64,000 bases of DNA from PHAA01 sp963665865. Its GTDB lineage: Bacteria; Bacillota; Syntrophomonadia; Syntrophomonadales; Syntrophomonadaceae. Below the pieces are notes generated by a model, which was given only the letters and a program-made list of their open reading frames with translations, searched no databases and was not told the origin of the DNA. The stretch is taken from the NCBI GenBank assembly GCA_963665865.2, contig CAXXWF010000001.1:806001-870000 (forward strand), given 5' to 3'. Made by a program: the position numbers and the translations under genes. Below are positions 42,171 to 50,264 of the stretch, piece by piece (the first letter of the stretch is position 1; every line of letters begins with the position of its first letter).

Positions 42171-42515
42171 ATGGCAAAAGATCCCAACGAAGTATTAAGC
42201 GACCTGTTTGCCGGTATGGCAGCAGTAGGCGAAGAAGCCCCCGAACTAAATGCGGCATTTATACAGATGGATCAAGCAGCTTATGTAGAGGGTGAATTAG
42301 AGCGGAAGTACAAAGAGCTTATCGGTCTGGCAATTGCCCTCTTTACCCGTTGTGAGTATTGTATGAACCTGCATGTAAAACAAGCTTTAGATGAAGGGGC
42401 CAGCCGGGAGGAAATTCTGGAAGCTGCGGCAGTAGCGGTTGCCTTTGGCGGTTCCCCTTCCATGGCTTATCTATCCACCACTATCATGAATGCTTTGGAT
42501 GCATTTGAAGACTAA
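42171..42515 (+). CDS. AhpD-like carboxymuconolactone-decarboxylase-family protein
   Basis: 114 residues of the AhpD fold with the redox motif CEYCMNLHVKQAL (CxxC followed by His). AhpD proteins exchange disulfides with lipoylated E2 proteins in some bacteria. Placed directly behind the E2 gene (46-base gap, AAGGAGG), it may be a thiol-disulfide partner of the lipoyl domain. The catalytic function is inferred from fold and position only. Confidence 0.83.
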   Translation: MAKDPNEVLSDLFAGMAAVGEEAPELNAAFIQMDQAAYVEGELERKYKELIGLAIALFTRCEYCMNLHVKQALDEGASREEILEAAAVAVAFGGSPSMAYLSTTIMNALDAFED

Positions 42516-42540
42516 GATTTCATAAACAGGGGATGATGAT

Positions 42541-43287
42541 GTGACCAGGAAAGGATACTGTTTAGAACTGGGAACTGAAGAATACGGGAAGGTTTTTGAA
42601 TTACAGAAAGAGCTCAATTATGCTCGTAGGCATGGAACCATACCGGATATTGTTATCTTCTTGGAACATCATCCCTGCTTTACGGTGGGGAGACACGGCG
42701 GCTTCGATCATATTCTGGTCAGCAATCAATTTCTAGAAGGACAAGGGATCAGAATATATGAAACTGACCGGGGTGGAGACATTACCTACCATGGGCCGGG
42801 GCAGCTGGTTTGTTACCCTATTCTGGATCTTAATGGCTTTGGACGGGATGTGCATCTATATGCCCACCGGATGGAAGGTACCTTGATAAGAACCCTTAAA
42901 GCTTTCGGTATTACCGCCGGGCGTAAAAAGGAATATCCCGGGGTGTGGGTGGAATCTGCCAAGATTGCTGCCGAAGGGATAGGAGTACAACACTGGGTAA
43001 CAATGCACGGCGTTTCGCTGAATGTTGACCCTGACCTGAATCATTTTTCGTTAATTATCCCCTGTGGAATTTCTGCTCTAGGGGTAACCTCCATGGAAAA
43101 AATTCTAGGTAACAAGGTGGATATGGTCATGGTAAGACGGGAAATGCGTCGGCAGTTTAGCGAAGTCTTTGATCTGAACTTGGAGAACGTTACCATTGAG
43201 GATGTAACGGAAATGGTAGGAGGAGCTTGGTATGAACAGACCGGAGTGGTTAACTATTCAGGTTCCAAACGCAGAAAATCTGGATAG
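42541..43287 (+). CDS. lipB: Octanoyl-[ACP]:protein N-octanoyltransferase
   Basis: 248 residues. Moves octanoate from acyl carrier protein to lipoyl domains, first step of lipoate synthesis. Motifs: RGGDITYHGPGQLVCYPILDL near 78, the lysine region SAKIAAEGIGVQHWVTMHGVSLNV, and the catalytic cysteine in LIIPCGI near 178. GTG start after GGGGATGATGAT. Its 3' end overlaps lipA by 56 bases. Confidence 0.95.
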   Translation: MTRKGYCLELGTEEYGKVFELQKELNYARRHGTIPDIVIFLEHHPCFTVGRHGGFDHILVSNQFLEGQGIRIYETDRGGDITYHGPGQLVCYPILDLNGFGRDVHLYAHRMEGTLIRTLKAFGITAGRKKEYPGVWVESAKIAAEGIGVQHWVTMHGVSLNVDPDLNHFSLIIPCGISALGVTSMEKILGNKVDMVMVRREMRRQFSEVFDLNLENVTIEDVTEMVGGAWYEQTGVVNYSGSKRRKSG

Positions 43288-44110
43288 AATGAAAAAATTA
43301 CTTGATGCTGGTCATCTCCATACGGTTTGTGAAGGGGCTGACTGTCCTAACATAGGCGAGTGTTTTGCTAGCAAAACCTGCACTTTCATGATCTTGGGAG
43401 ATGTATGCACCCGTAATTGCCGTTTCTGTGCGGTCAGTCATGGGCGGGCGGCGCAGGTCGATCCCGATGAACCTCAAGCTGTGGCCTTAACCACCCGGCA
43501 ATTGGGATTGAAGCATGTGGTGGTAACTTCAGTCACCAGAGATGATCTGCCCGATGGCGGCGCCGGACACTTTGCCGCCACGATTAGAGCTATCCGCATC
43601 CAGGTACCGAAAGCTACCATTGAAGTTTTAATCCCTGATTTTCAGGGAAGCCTTGAAGCTTTGCAACTAGTAATAAATGCTGGACCCGATGTTATCAATC
43701 ACAATATAGAAACTGTTCCCCGGCTATATGCTTCGGTTAGACCACAGGCGATATATAGCCGCTCCCTGCAGTTATTGCGGCGAATCAGCGAATCAGGTAA
43801 CGCTATATTGTCCAAATCTGGTTTGATGCTGGGGTTGGGGGAGACTAACGGTGATGTTATCGAAGTCATGGAGGATCTGCGCAAGGTTGACTGTAACATT
43901 TTAACTTTAGGTCAGTACCTTAGTCCTTCGCCTACCCATCATCCCGTAGTTGAATATATTCACCCGGATACCTTTAAGATGTTGCAAGAAATGGGTTACA
44001 ATATGGGTTTTCTAGAGGTTAATGCCGGACCTCTGGTACGTAGTTCTTATCATGCGGCTAAAACCTTTTCCAATATTGAACTGAATAAAATGAGAAAGGG
44101 GGTTATTTAG
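43232..44110 (+). CDS. lipA: Lipoyl synthase (radical SAM)
   Basis: 292 residues. Inserts two sulfur atoms into the octanoyl chain. The auxiliary cluster motif is CEGADCPNIGEC near 34, the radical-SAM motif CTRNCRFC near 60, and the C-terminal RSSYHA near 270 ends the sequence in the way needed for the auxiliary cluster serine. AGGAGG lies inside lipB just before the ATG. Normal length. Confidence 0.96.
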   Translation: MNRPEWLTIQVPNAENLDRMKKLLDAGHLHTVCEGADCPNIGECFASKTCTFMILGDVCTRNCRFCAVSHGRAAQVDPDEPQAVALTTRQLGLKHVVVTSVTRDDLPDGGAGHFAATIRAIRIQVPKATIEVLIPDFQGSLEALQLVINAGPDVINHNIETVPRLYASVRPQAIYSRSLQLLRRISESGNAILSKSGLMLGLGETNGDVIEVMEDLRKVDCNILTLGQYLSPSPTHHPVVEYIHPDTFKMLQEMGYNMGFLEVNAGPLVRSSYHAAKTFSNIELNKMRKGVI

Positions 44111-44114
44111 AATT

Positions 44115-44537
44115 ATGGCTAAAGTAGATAAATATGAAATGCCGGATGATCTCTATTACACCACCGACCACGCCTGGGTAAAAATAGAAGGCAGCCAGAT
44201 AAGAATAGGTATAACAGATTTCATGCAGCAATTGGCAGGTGAAATAACCTTTGTCAGAGTACCCCGAGCAGGCAAGGATATGGAAGCCGGCAAAAATCTA
44301 TGCTCGATGCAATCCGGCAAATGGGCAGGTAAAATAGCTGTGCCGGTAACCGGCAAAGTTGTTGATGTCAATAAAGACCTGGCTGCATCGCCCAAGCCCC
44401 TAAATGATGATCCTTACGGACAGGGATGGATTGCTGTCATGGAACCAGCCAACCTGGCAGATGTAGAAGCGAATCTGCTTGCTGGTGACAAAGCTATTGC
44501 CTTTGTAAAAGAGGAGATAACCAAACATGCGGGGTAG
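44115..44537 (+). CDS. GcvH-like lipoyl-carrier protein (first copy)
   Basis: 140 residues with the GcvH barrel-sandwich fold (DDLYYTTDHAWVKIEGSQIRIGITDFMQQLAGEITFVRVP). The lipoylation site reads CSMQSGKWAGKIAVP instead of the ESVKAA of glycine-cleavage H protein; the SGKW form resembles the lipoate-binding proteins (LbpA) that work with Hdr-like sulfur-oxidising complexes. No glycine-cleavage genes (P or T protein) are present. It sits between lipA and a GlcD-like flavoprotein, so a role as electron or intermediate carrier for that enzyme is likely. Confidence 0.88.
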   Translation: MAKVDKYEMPDDLYYTTDHAWVKIEGSQIRIGITDFMQQLAGEITFVRVPRAGKDMEAGKNLCSMQSGKWAGKIAVPVTGKVVDVNKDLAASPKPLNDDPYGQGWIAVMEPANLADVEANLLAGDKAIAFVKEEITKHAG

Positions 44538-44560
44538 ACCCATGTTAGGGGGGATGACTG

Positions 44561-46009
44561 GTGAATAAAGAGATAGTGCAGGAAATACTGGACAAGTATG
44601 GGGACCGTGCTACAGATTCAGTTTTTGAACGGTCATTGTATGCCCGAGATTTGGCGCCGGTACCGGCCATTTTGGCTAATCCGTTAGTTAAGACTTTACC
44701 CGATATAGTGGTCCGGCCAGCCAATACCGAAGAGGTCGCTGAGATAATGAAGACCGCTTTTTTAAATAACATTCCGGTAACTCCTCGAGCAGGCGGCTCT
44801 ACTGTATATTTTGATTCAGTACCTGTTAAAAATGGTATTCTGATGGATCTTAATCTCATTAAAGGTGTGGTCAGTGTTGACGCGGCGGGAATGACTGTAA
44901 CAGTCAGAGCGGGCACTACCTGGAGTGAACTGGACGAGTACCTAAATAACCAAGGTCTGGCTCCCAAATCCTTTCCCAGCAGCGCTCCAGTAGCTACTAT
45001 CGGGGGATGGTTTTGTATGATGGGTTATGGCATAGGCAGCCTGAAATATGGCAGCCTGCTTTCCCAAGTTCGGTCCCTAGAAGTGGTTTCCCCGGAGGGG
45101 AAAATATTTGAGCTTACTCGGGAAACTAAACCAGCTCTCGACTGGTACGTAGCTTCGGAAGGAACTCTGGGGGTTATTACGCAGCTGGAAGTAGAAGTAC
45201 GCAAACTGAATAAGATGAAACACTTTCTATTGCAATTGCCCGATTCCGTAAAAATGCTGGCTACCATGCAAACTATTATCGGCTCAGCAGTAGTGCCATA
45301 TAATATGCATTTTACTGATCAGGCATGTTTAAAAACTATGCATACTATGGGAATGTCACCAGCTAATCTGGAAACCGGCTGTCTGATCGGTGTCGACTAT
45401 GAAGGTTCTGAGGAGGAACTCCAGCAAGCCCAGACAATTATTGACAATATAGCGGGGGCCAATCGGTCAGTCAATCCTATTCCAGAGGAAACCGCCGAAC
45501 TGGAATGGGAAGAAAAATTTAAAGCCATGAAGCTGAAAAGAGGCGGGCCATCAATTCTGGGGGCGGAAATATGGCTGCCTATTAAAAATCTACCTGAATA
45601 TCTTGCGGATGTACAGAAAATGGCGCGGGGATATAACTTGAATTTATTTTCCTATGGACATGTGGTTACCCCAGAATACGCAACCGTTATGACTACTTTC
45701 TTTGCTGATGAGACTCACACCATAAAATATATTATTAATCTCAGCCTGGTAAAGAAGCTTCATGATATCGGGCATCGTTATGGGGGTTATCCCTATGGAG
45801 TCGGATTGTGGAATTCACCGATGGTTGGCAGGATTCACGAGTCTCCCCAGCTAAGTGAACTTAGAGCAAGAAAACAAACCATTGACAGCAAGGGAATAAT
45901 GAATCCAGGTAAGGTTTATCGCGCCCCGCTTATGTTAAATCCATTTAATTATGCAATAGGCATGGACGTTCTGGCCGGCGTAAGAAAAATATTTGGAAAG
46001 GGGTGGTAA
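44561..46009 (+). CDS. FAD-linked oxidase/dehydrogenase, GlcD/D-lactate-dehydrogenase type
   Basis: 482 residues of the VAO-type FAD family. PCMH FAD domain with VTPRAGGSTVYFDSVP near 75, SSAPVATIGGWFCMMGYGIGSLKYGSL near 143 and SEGTLGVITQLEVEV near 203, then a C-terminal FAD-oxidase domain ending in DSKGIMNPGKVYR. Relatives oxidise glycolate, D-lactate or D-2-hydroxyglutarate and pass electrons to a GlcF-like Fe-S protein, here encoded 3 bases later. The substrate cannot be read; the lipoyl-carrier neighbours are unusual for this family. Confidence 0.9.
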   Translation: MNKEIVQEILDKYGDRATDSVFERSLYARDLAPVPAILANPLVKTLPDIVVRPANTEEVAEIMKTAFLNNIPVTPRAGGSTVYFDSVPVKNGILMDLNLIKGVVSVDAAGMTVTVRAGTTWSELDEYLNNQGLAPKSFPSSAPVATIGGWFCMMGYGIGSLKYGSLLSQVRSLEVVSPEGKIFELTRETKPALDWYVASEGTLGVITQLEVEVRKLNKMKHFLLQLPDSVKMLATMQTIIGSAVVPYNMHFTDQACLKTMHTMGMSPANLETGCLIGVDYEGSEEELQQAQTIIDNIAGANRSVNPIPEETAELEWEEKFKAMKLKRGGPSILGAEIWLPIKNLPEYLADVQKMARGYNLNLFSYGHVVTPEYATVMTTFFADETHTIKYIINLSLVKKLHDIGHRYGGYPYGVGLWNSPMVGRIHESPQLSELRARKQTIDSKGIMNPGKVYRAPLMLNPFNYAIGMDVLAGVRKIFGKGW

Positions 46010-46012
46010 CCG

Positions 46013-47176
46013 ATGAGTAAAGAATCAGAAATCCCATACAGTACTCTGGAAAAGGAATCTTTGATTTGTGCGCGGTGCGGTTACTGCCGCAGTGATTGTC
46101 CAGTATATAAGGTAGTTGGCTGGGAGTCGGCTGCACCTCGCGGCAAGATAAGCATGGCGCGTGAGATATTCGCGAAAAACCCAGCGGGTGAAATTTCCGA
46201 TGATTTCGTTAAACGTATATCCCAGTGTACACTATGTGGGGCCTGCTCCAACGAGTGTTCAACTGACATTGATACTCGCAAGCTGTGGCTCGATCTGCGT
46301 CGGCGTATCGCTGCCCTGGGTAAAGAGCCCAAAGCTTATGATACAATCAGAGACAATCTGCTGGCCCATAAAAACATTACCACCTTTGACAATGAAGACC
46401 GGCTAGAATGGGCCCAGGATCTGGATGATCCTGAGCAGCTTGAACCGCGTGCCGGAGCTGATGTGGCTTATTTTGTGGGATGTGTTTCGTCCTTCTTCCC
46501 CCAGGCGGCCCAGATACCACTGGCTATTGCTGAGATTTTGACCGAAGCCGGTGTTGATTTTACTACTATGGGCGGAGAAGAATGGTGCTGCGGTTTTCCG
46601 CTGATTAGTACCGGATTCGTGGAGAATTCCGAAGAGTTTATTAAACACAATGTAGAGAAAATCAAGGAACTTGATATTCATACCCTGATTGCCAGCTGCG
46701 CATCTTGTTATCACGTTTGGAAGTATGACAGCGAAAAGGATTTGGCAGGATATGATTTGAAAGTAATGCATACTACCGAATATCTGGCTAATTTAATCAA
46801 AGAAGGTAAAATTGAATTAAACGAAATAGATGAAGTCGTTACTTACCATGACCCCTGCGATTTGGGAAGAAACAGCGGAATTTATGATGCTCCCCGGGAA
46901 ATAATAAACAGCATTCCCGGCGTAAAATTTGTGGAGTTGGCTCACAACAAAAAAGCTTCGTTATGTTGCGGCGGCGGCGGCAATTTGCAGAGTGTTGACC
47001 CTCAGACTGCGGCCAAGATTACTGAGCTTAGGGTAGAAGAAATAAAAGCAACGGGTGCAACCATTGTTGTTTCCGCGTGTCAGCAATGTGAACAAATGCT
47101 GATAGCAACTATTCAAAAAGCCAAGCTGCCCATAAGGGTACTGGATATCAGCCAATTAATTCTGGAAGCAATGTAA
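46013..47176 (+). CDS. Fe-S oxidoreductase with CCG domains, GlcF/HdrD type
   Basis: 387 residues. N-terminal two-cluster ferredoxin (CARCGYCRSDCPVY and CTLCGACSNECS), then two CCG domains: first YFVGCVSS ... EEWCCGFP ... ASCASCYHVW, second HDPCDLGRNSG ... ASLCCGGGGN ... SACQQCEQM. CCG domains of HdrB/HdrD bind noncubane [4Fe-4S] clusters that cleave disulfides. With the GlcD-like gene it forms a membrane-independent-looking GlcDF pair. Its similarity to heterodisulfide reductase makes a lipoyl dithiol/disulfide a reasonable partner. Confidence 0.92.
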   Translation: MSKESEIPYSTLEKESLICARCGYCRSDCPVYKVVGWESAAPRGKISMAREIFAKNPAGEISDDFVKRISQCTLCGACSNECSTDIDTRKLWLDLRRRIAALGKEPKAYDTIRDNLLAHKNITTFDNEDRLEWAQDLDDPEQLEPRAGADVAYFVGCVSSFFPQAAQIPLAIAEILTEAGVDFTTMGGEEWCCGFPLISTGFVENSEEFIKHNVEKIKELDIHTLIASCASCYHVWKYDSEKDLAGYDLKVMHTTEYLANLIKEGKIELNEIDEVVTYHDPCDLGRNSGIYDAPREIINSIPGVKFVELAHNKKASLCCGGGGNLQSVDPQTAAKITELRVEEIKATGATIVVSACQQCEQMLIATIQKAKLPIRVLDISQLILEAM

Positions 47177-47249
47177 GAAAATTAATGCTATTGTCAACTG
47201 CGTTCAATCCTGCACGGTGCAGGTAATAAATAAAAAGGAGTTGGATGTA

Positions 47250-47555
47250 ATGGATAAGTTAAAGGCGGGTTTCATTTTTGTAGCTCCAGACGCAGACTAT
47301 CAAAAAGATCGGGCTGTAGTTGAGACTCCAGTAGTTGATTTGACAGTGGTAGGAGTAAAGGATTATGCCTCAGCGGTAGCTGCAGCTAAGCAAATGGTTG
47401 CTGAAGGTATAGGCGCTATCGAGTTATGTGCAGGTTTTGGTGTTATGGGGACTGCCGAAGTGAAAAAAGCGGTCGGCGACAAAGCAGTGGTGGGTGTAGT
47501 TCGTTTCGATAATCATCCTGGTTTGGGCTTCAAGAGCGGAGACGAGATATTTTAG
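47250..47555 (+). CDS. DUF6506-like small conserved protein
   Basis: 101 residues from the ATG at 47250, after AAAAGGAG. It reads KAGFIFVAPDADYQKDRAVVETPVVDLTVVGVKDYASAVAAAKQMVAEGIGAIELCAGFGVMGTAEVKKAVG, a small alpha/beta protein I place with DUF6506. No known activity. It follows the GlcF-like gene in the same direction and may belong to that operon. Confidence 0.65.
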   Translation: MDKLKAGFIFVAPDADYQKDRAVVETPVVDLTVVGVKDYASAVAAAKQMVAEGIGAIELCAGFGVMGTAEVKKAVGDKAVVGVVRFDNHPGLGFKSGDEIF

Positions 47556-47560
47556 GGAAC

Positions 47561-47683
47561 GATAGACGCGGCAACATTATTGGTGCCATTTATGGCACAT
47601 CAGCAACATTAATAGCACCTATAGGTGCATCAGTAGTCCCCACAGGGGGACAACGCGGACTATTATGACCTACGCAGAATTAA
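47561..47683 (+). repeat. AATAGACGCGG repeat split by an array of three hairpins
   Basis: GATAGACGCGG (47561-47571) and GCGGACTATTATGACCTACGC (from 47655) are the two halves of the repeat seen at 51310 and 53743. Between them lie three small palindromes at even spacing: GTGCCATTTATGGCAC (47583-47598), GCACCTATAGGTGC (47615-47628) and GTCCCCACAGGGGGAC (47636-47651). The first two are joined by AT(C)AGCAACATTAATA, the last two by ATCAGTA. Confidence 0.6.
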
Positions 47684-47776
47684 ATAAAGAATTAGAACAT
47701 GTTTCATTACAATTTTCATGCGTGAATGTTTCCAAGGGGGCATGGGGGACGTTGAGACTTTAGTGGGGGTGGAATA

Positions 47777-48721
47777 GTGGAATTGTACGATCTGGGGGTG
47801 GTAAGCTGGTGGGAGTCTCAATGCTTTTATCATGCCATGGCCCACCTGGGACGTGAAGGGTTAATAGTCTGCTATCCATCTTCCCCTTATGTTTGTTTGG
47901 GACTGCACGATGATCTGGATCAGGAAATAGACCGTCAATACTGTGAGGAGCGGGATATTCCAATATTCAGGCGTGAGACCGGTGGCGGGGTAGTATATTT
48001 GGACAACCGGCAGGTCTTTTTTCAACTGGTATTGAGGCGGGATAATCCCCAACTGCCCTTGCGGCGACATCGGTACTATGAAAAATTTCTACAACCGGCC
48101 ATTTCAGTGTATCGGCACTTCGGAGTTCCGGCGGAGCTTAAAGCCCCCGCCGATATAGCTGCCGCCGGAAGAAAATGCTCAGGCAATGCCTGCGGAGATA
48201 TTGGAACTGGTGCGGCTTATGTTGGCAATATTTTATTGGATTTTGACTATGAAACCATGAGCAAAATCCTAAGAGTACCTAATCAGCAATTTCGGGAACA
48301 TTTATGTCAGGCCATGCTGTCCAATATGACTACTCTGCATGATTGGGTCGAATTTTCCGTTAGCTATGCTGATATAGCCTCCCTGCTTATAGAAGGTTTC
48401 AAAAAGCAATGGGAAGATTTAGAGCCCAGGGTGCCAGATCGGGAATTAATTAACAAAGCCCAGGAGATACATTTAAGGTCAAGCTCGGAAGAATGGCTGA
48501 GTATGCCCGGTCGGAGATACTTCGATAGGAAAATCAAAATTTCTGAGGGTGTTATGTTGATGGAAAGAAAAATGGGTCCGGACAGTGTAGTAATCCTGGT
48601 ACGTGATGGCAGGGTTGATGAAATTAGTATATTTGGCAAGCCAGAAGTAAAAGACCGATTGAATTACGATATGGTTGGTTGTGAGTGGAATGAAGAATTG
48701 TTAAACCGTAATTACGGTTAG
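47777..48721 (+). CDS. Lipoate-protein ligase A family protein (first)
   Basis: 314 residues of the LplA/LipM fold. Signature RRETGGGVVYLDNRQVFFQLVLRRD near 76 and the lysine/substrate region PADIAAAGRKCSGNACGDIGTGAAYVGNILLDFDYETM near 135. A C-terminal accessory domain (about 240-314) is present, as in bona fide ligases. GTG start behind GGGGGTGGAATA. It precedes the second GcvH-like carrier by 15 bases, so that carrier is its likely substrate. Confidence 0.87.
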   Translation: MELYDLGVVSWWESQCFYHAMAHLGREGLIVCYPSSPYVCLGLHDDLDQEIDRQYCEERDIPIFRRETGGGVVYLDNRQVFFQLVLRRDNPQLPLRRHRYYEKFLQPAISVYRHFGVPAELKAPADIAAAGRKCSGNACGDIGTGAAYVGNILLDFDYETMSKILRVPNQQFREHLCQAMLSNMTTLHDWVEFSVSYADIASLLIEGFKKQWEDLEPRVPDRELINKAQEIHLRSSSEEWLSMPGRRYFDRKIKISEGVMLMERKMGPDSVVILVRDGRVDEISIFGKPEVKDRLNYDMVGCEWNEELLNRNYG

Positions 48722-48736
48722 TAAATAGGAGGAGAC

Positions 48737-49162
48737 ATGATGCCTGCAAAGAAATACGCTATACCTGAAGGTCTATTATATGACACCAATGATTTTTGGA
48801 TCAAGGTCAATGGTGAAATCGCCGTGATTGGCATGACTGACTACGGTCAAAGCAATACCGGCGATATACTCTATCTGGAGTTGTCCCCGGGGGGAGAAAC
48901 ATTCCAGCAGGGCGAGAGGTTCGGATCGATTGAATCCGGCAAATGGGTAGGGAATCTAACCGCCCCTCTATCAGGAGTAGTCCTGGACCGCAACCGTGAG
49001 GTTGAAGGCAACCCGCGCAAGGTCAATACTGATGCGTATGGAGAAGGCTGGATGTTTAGAATAAAATTAAGCAATCCGGACGAACTAAAATCATTGATGG
49101 CATCGCAAGAATATGCCCAATGGGTAGATGAACAGATAAAGTGCGAAATGGAGAAAGGGTAG
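48737..49162 (+). CDS. GcvH-like lipoyl-carrier protein (second copy, LbpA-like)
   Basis: 141 residues. GcvH fold (AIPEGLLYDTNDFWIKVNGEIAVIGMTDYGQSNTGDILYLELSP) with lipoylation site GSIESGKWVGNLTAPLSG, the SGKW form of LbpA-type carriers. It differs clearly from the copy at 44115, so the pair is old rather than a recent duplication. Encoded between two lipoate-ligase homologues and ahead of LipT/LipS-like genes, exactly the setting of LbpA in the newly recognised lipoate assembly route. Confidence 0.88.
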   Translation: MMPAKKYAIPEGLLYDTNDFWIKVNGEIAVIGMTDYGQSNTGDILYLELSPGGETFQQGERFGSIESGKWVGNLTAPLSGVVLDRNREVEGNPRKVNTDAYGEGWMFRIKLSNPDELKSLMASQEYAQWVDEQIKCEMEKG

Positions 49163-49166
49163 GGAC

Positions 49167-50264
49167 ATGAATAAAAACTGGCGTCTGCTAGATACTGGAT
49201 CATTACCGGCAGCCCATAATATGGCCCTGGACAAAGTTATCCTTAATGCGCGCAGTTCAAATCTGGTTCCTAATACCGTTCGTTATCTGCAGTTTTCACC
49301 CCACTGTGTCCTGGTTGGGTATCACCAGTCAGTGCAACTAGAGGTGGAAGAGAAATACTGCCGTGAACATGGCATTGAGATAAATCGACGCATCACGGGT
49401 GGAGGCAATCTCTATTGGGATGAGTCCCAGCTGGGATGGGAGCTATATGCCCCTAAAAATACTCCGGGTATACCCCGGAAACTTGATGACATGTATCAGC
49501 TGATGTGTGAAAGTGTGGTGGCCGGACTTGACCGGCTGGGTGTGAAAGCCAAGTTTCGCCCGACTAATGACATAGAAGTAGGAGGACGCAAGATTTCAGG
49601 CACCGGCGGTACTGAAGTGGGGGATACTTTCCTGTATCAAGGGACGCTCTTAACCGATTTTGATGTTGATACCATGATTAGTGCTTTAAAGCTTCCCATT
49701 AAGAAACTGGAAGATAAACAGGTTGATTCCTTTAAACAAAGAGTAATCTGTCTAAAAGAGGTCTTAGGCTACCTCCCCCCCATGGAAGAAATAAAGGCAG
49801 CCCTGGCGGCAGGAATTTCCGAAGTTCTGGGCATAACTCTGGTGCCAGGCGGACTTACGGAAGTTGAACAAATTGCCTTTGCACAAGAATTGCCTCGCTT
49901 CCAGTCAGAGGATTGGATCAAAGGAATTAGAATAGTGCCGCAAGCCAATGATCTGAGGGTGGCGGAGCACAAAACCAGAGGGGGATTAATACGGGTATCA
50001 CTCCGCTTGGACAGCAATCGGCAGTGTATTAAAAGTGTATTTATAACCGGAGATTTTTTTGCTTATCCGGAGAGGAGCATAATGGATCTGGAAGCGACAC
50101 TTAAGAATTCTTCCTGTCGGCCAGCTGCCATTTTAAATACCGTAAGACAGTTTTTTATAGACCACGAAGTCAATATACCTGGAGTTGAGGCGGATGATTT
50201 TTACCATGCGTTATATTTAGCGATCGACAAGGCTGGTGATGGCTATGAAAATGCCTGTTTATGA
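49167..50264 (+). CDS. Lipoate/octanoate-protein ligase family protein (sLpl-like, second)
   Basis: 365 residues. RRITGGGNLYWDESQLGWELYAP near 71 and the binding segment RPTNDIEVGGRKISGTGGTEVGDTFLYQGTLLTDFDVDTM near 131, followed by a full C-terminal accessory domain of about 110 residues. It differs strongly from the ligase at 47777. Its position (carrier - ligase - flavoprotein - two radical-SAM genes) fits the sLpl ligase that loads octanoate or lipoate on LbpA-type carriers. It overlaps the next gene by about 26 bases. Confidence 0.87.
   Translation: MNKNWRLLDTGSLPAAHNMALDKVILNARSSNLVPNTVRYLQFSPHCVLVGYHQSVQLEVEEKYCREHGIEINRRITGGGNLYWDESQLGWELYAPKNTPGIPRKLDDMYQLMCESVVAGLDRLGVKAKFRPTNDIEVGGRKISGTGGTEVGDTFLYQGTLLTDFDVDTMISALKLPIKKLEDKQVDSFKQRVICLKEVLGYLPPMEEIKAALAAGISEVLGITLVPGGLTEVEQIAFAQELPRFQSEDWIKGIRIVPQANDLRVAEHKTRGGLIRVSLRLDSNRQCIKSVFITGDFFAYPERSIMDLEATLKNSSCRPAAILNTVRQFFIDHEVNIPGVEADDFYHALYLAIDKAGDGYENACL

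Noticed and set aside
47583..47651. CRISPR-like array
   Set aside because: The three palindromes have different sequences and the linkers are short and similar, the opposite of constant repeats with variable spacers. No cas genes.
44115..49162. Glycine cleavage system
   Set aside because: Two GcvH-like genes occur, but no P-protein, T-protein or L-protein is near, and both lipoylation sites deviate from glycine-cleavage H proteins.
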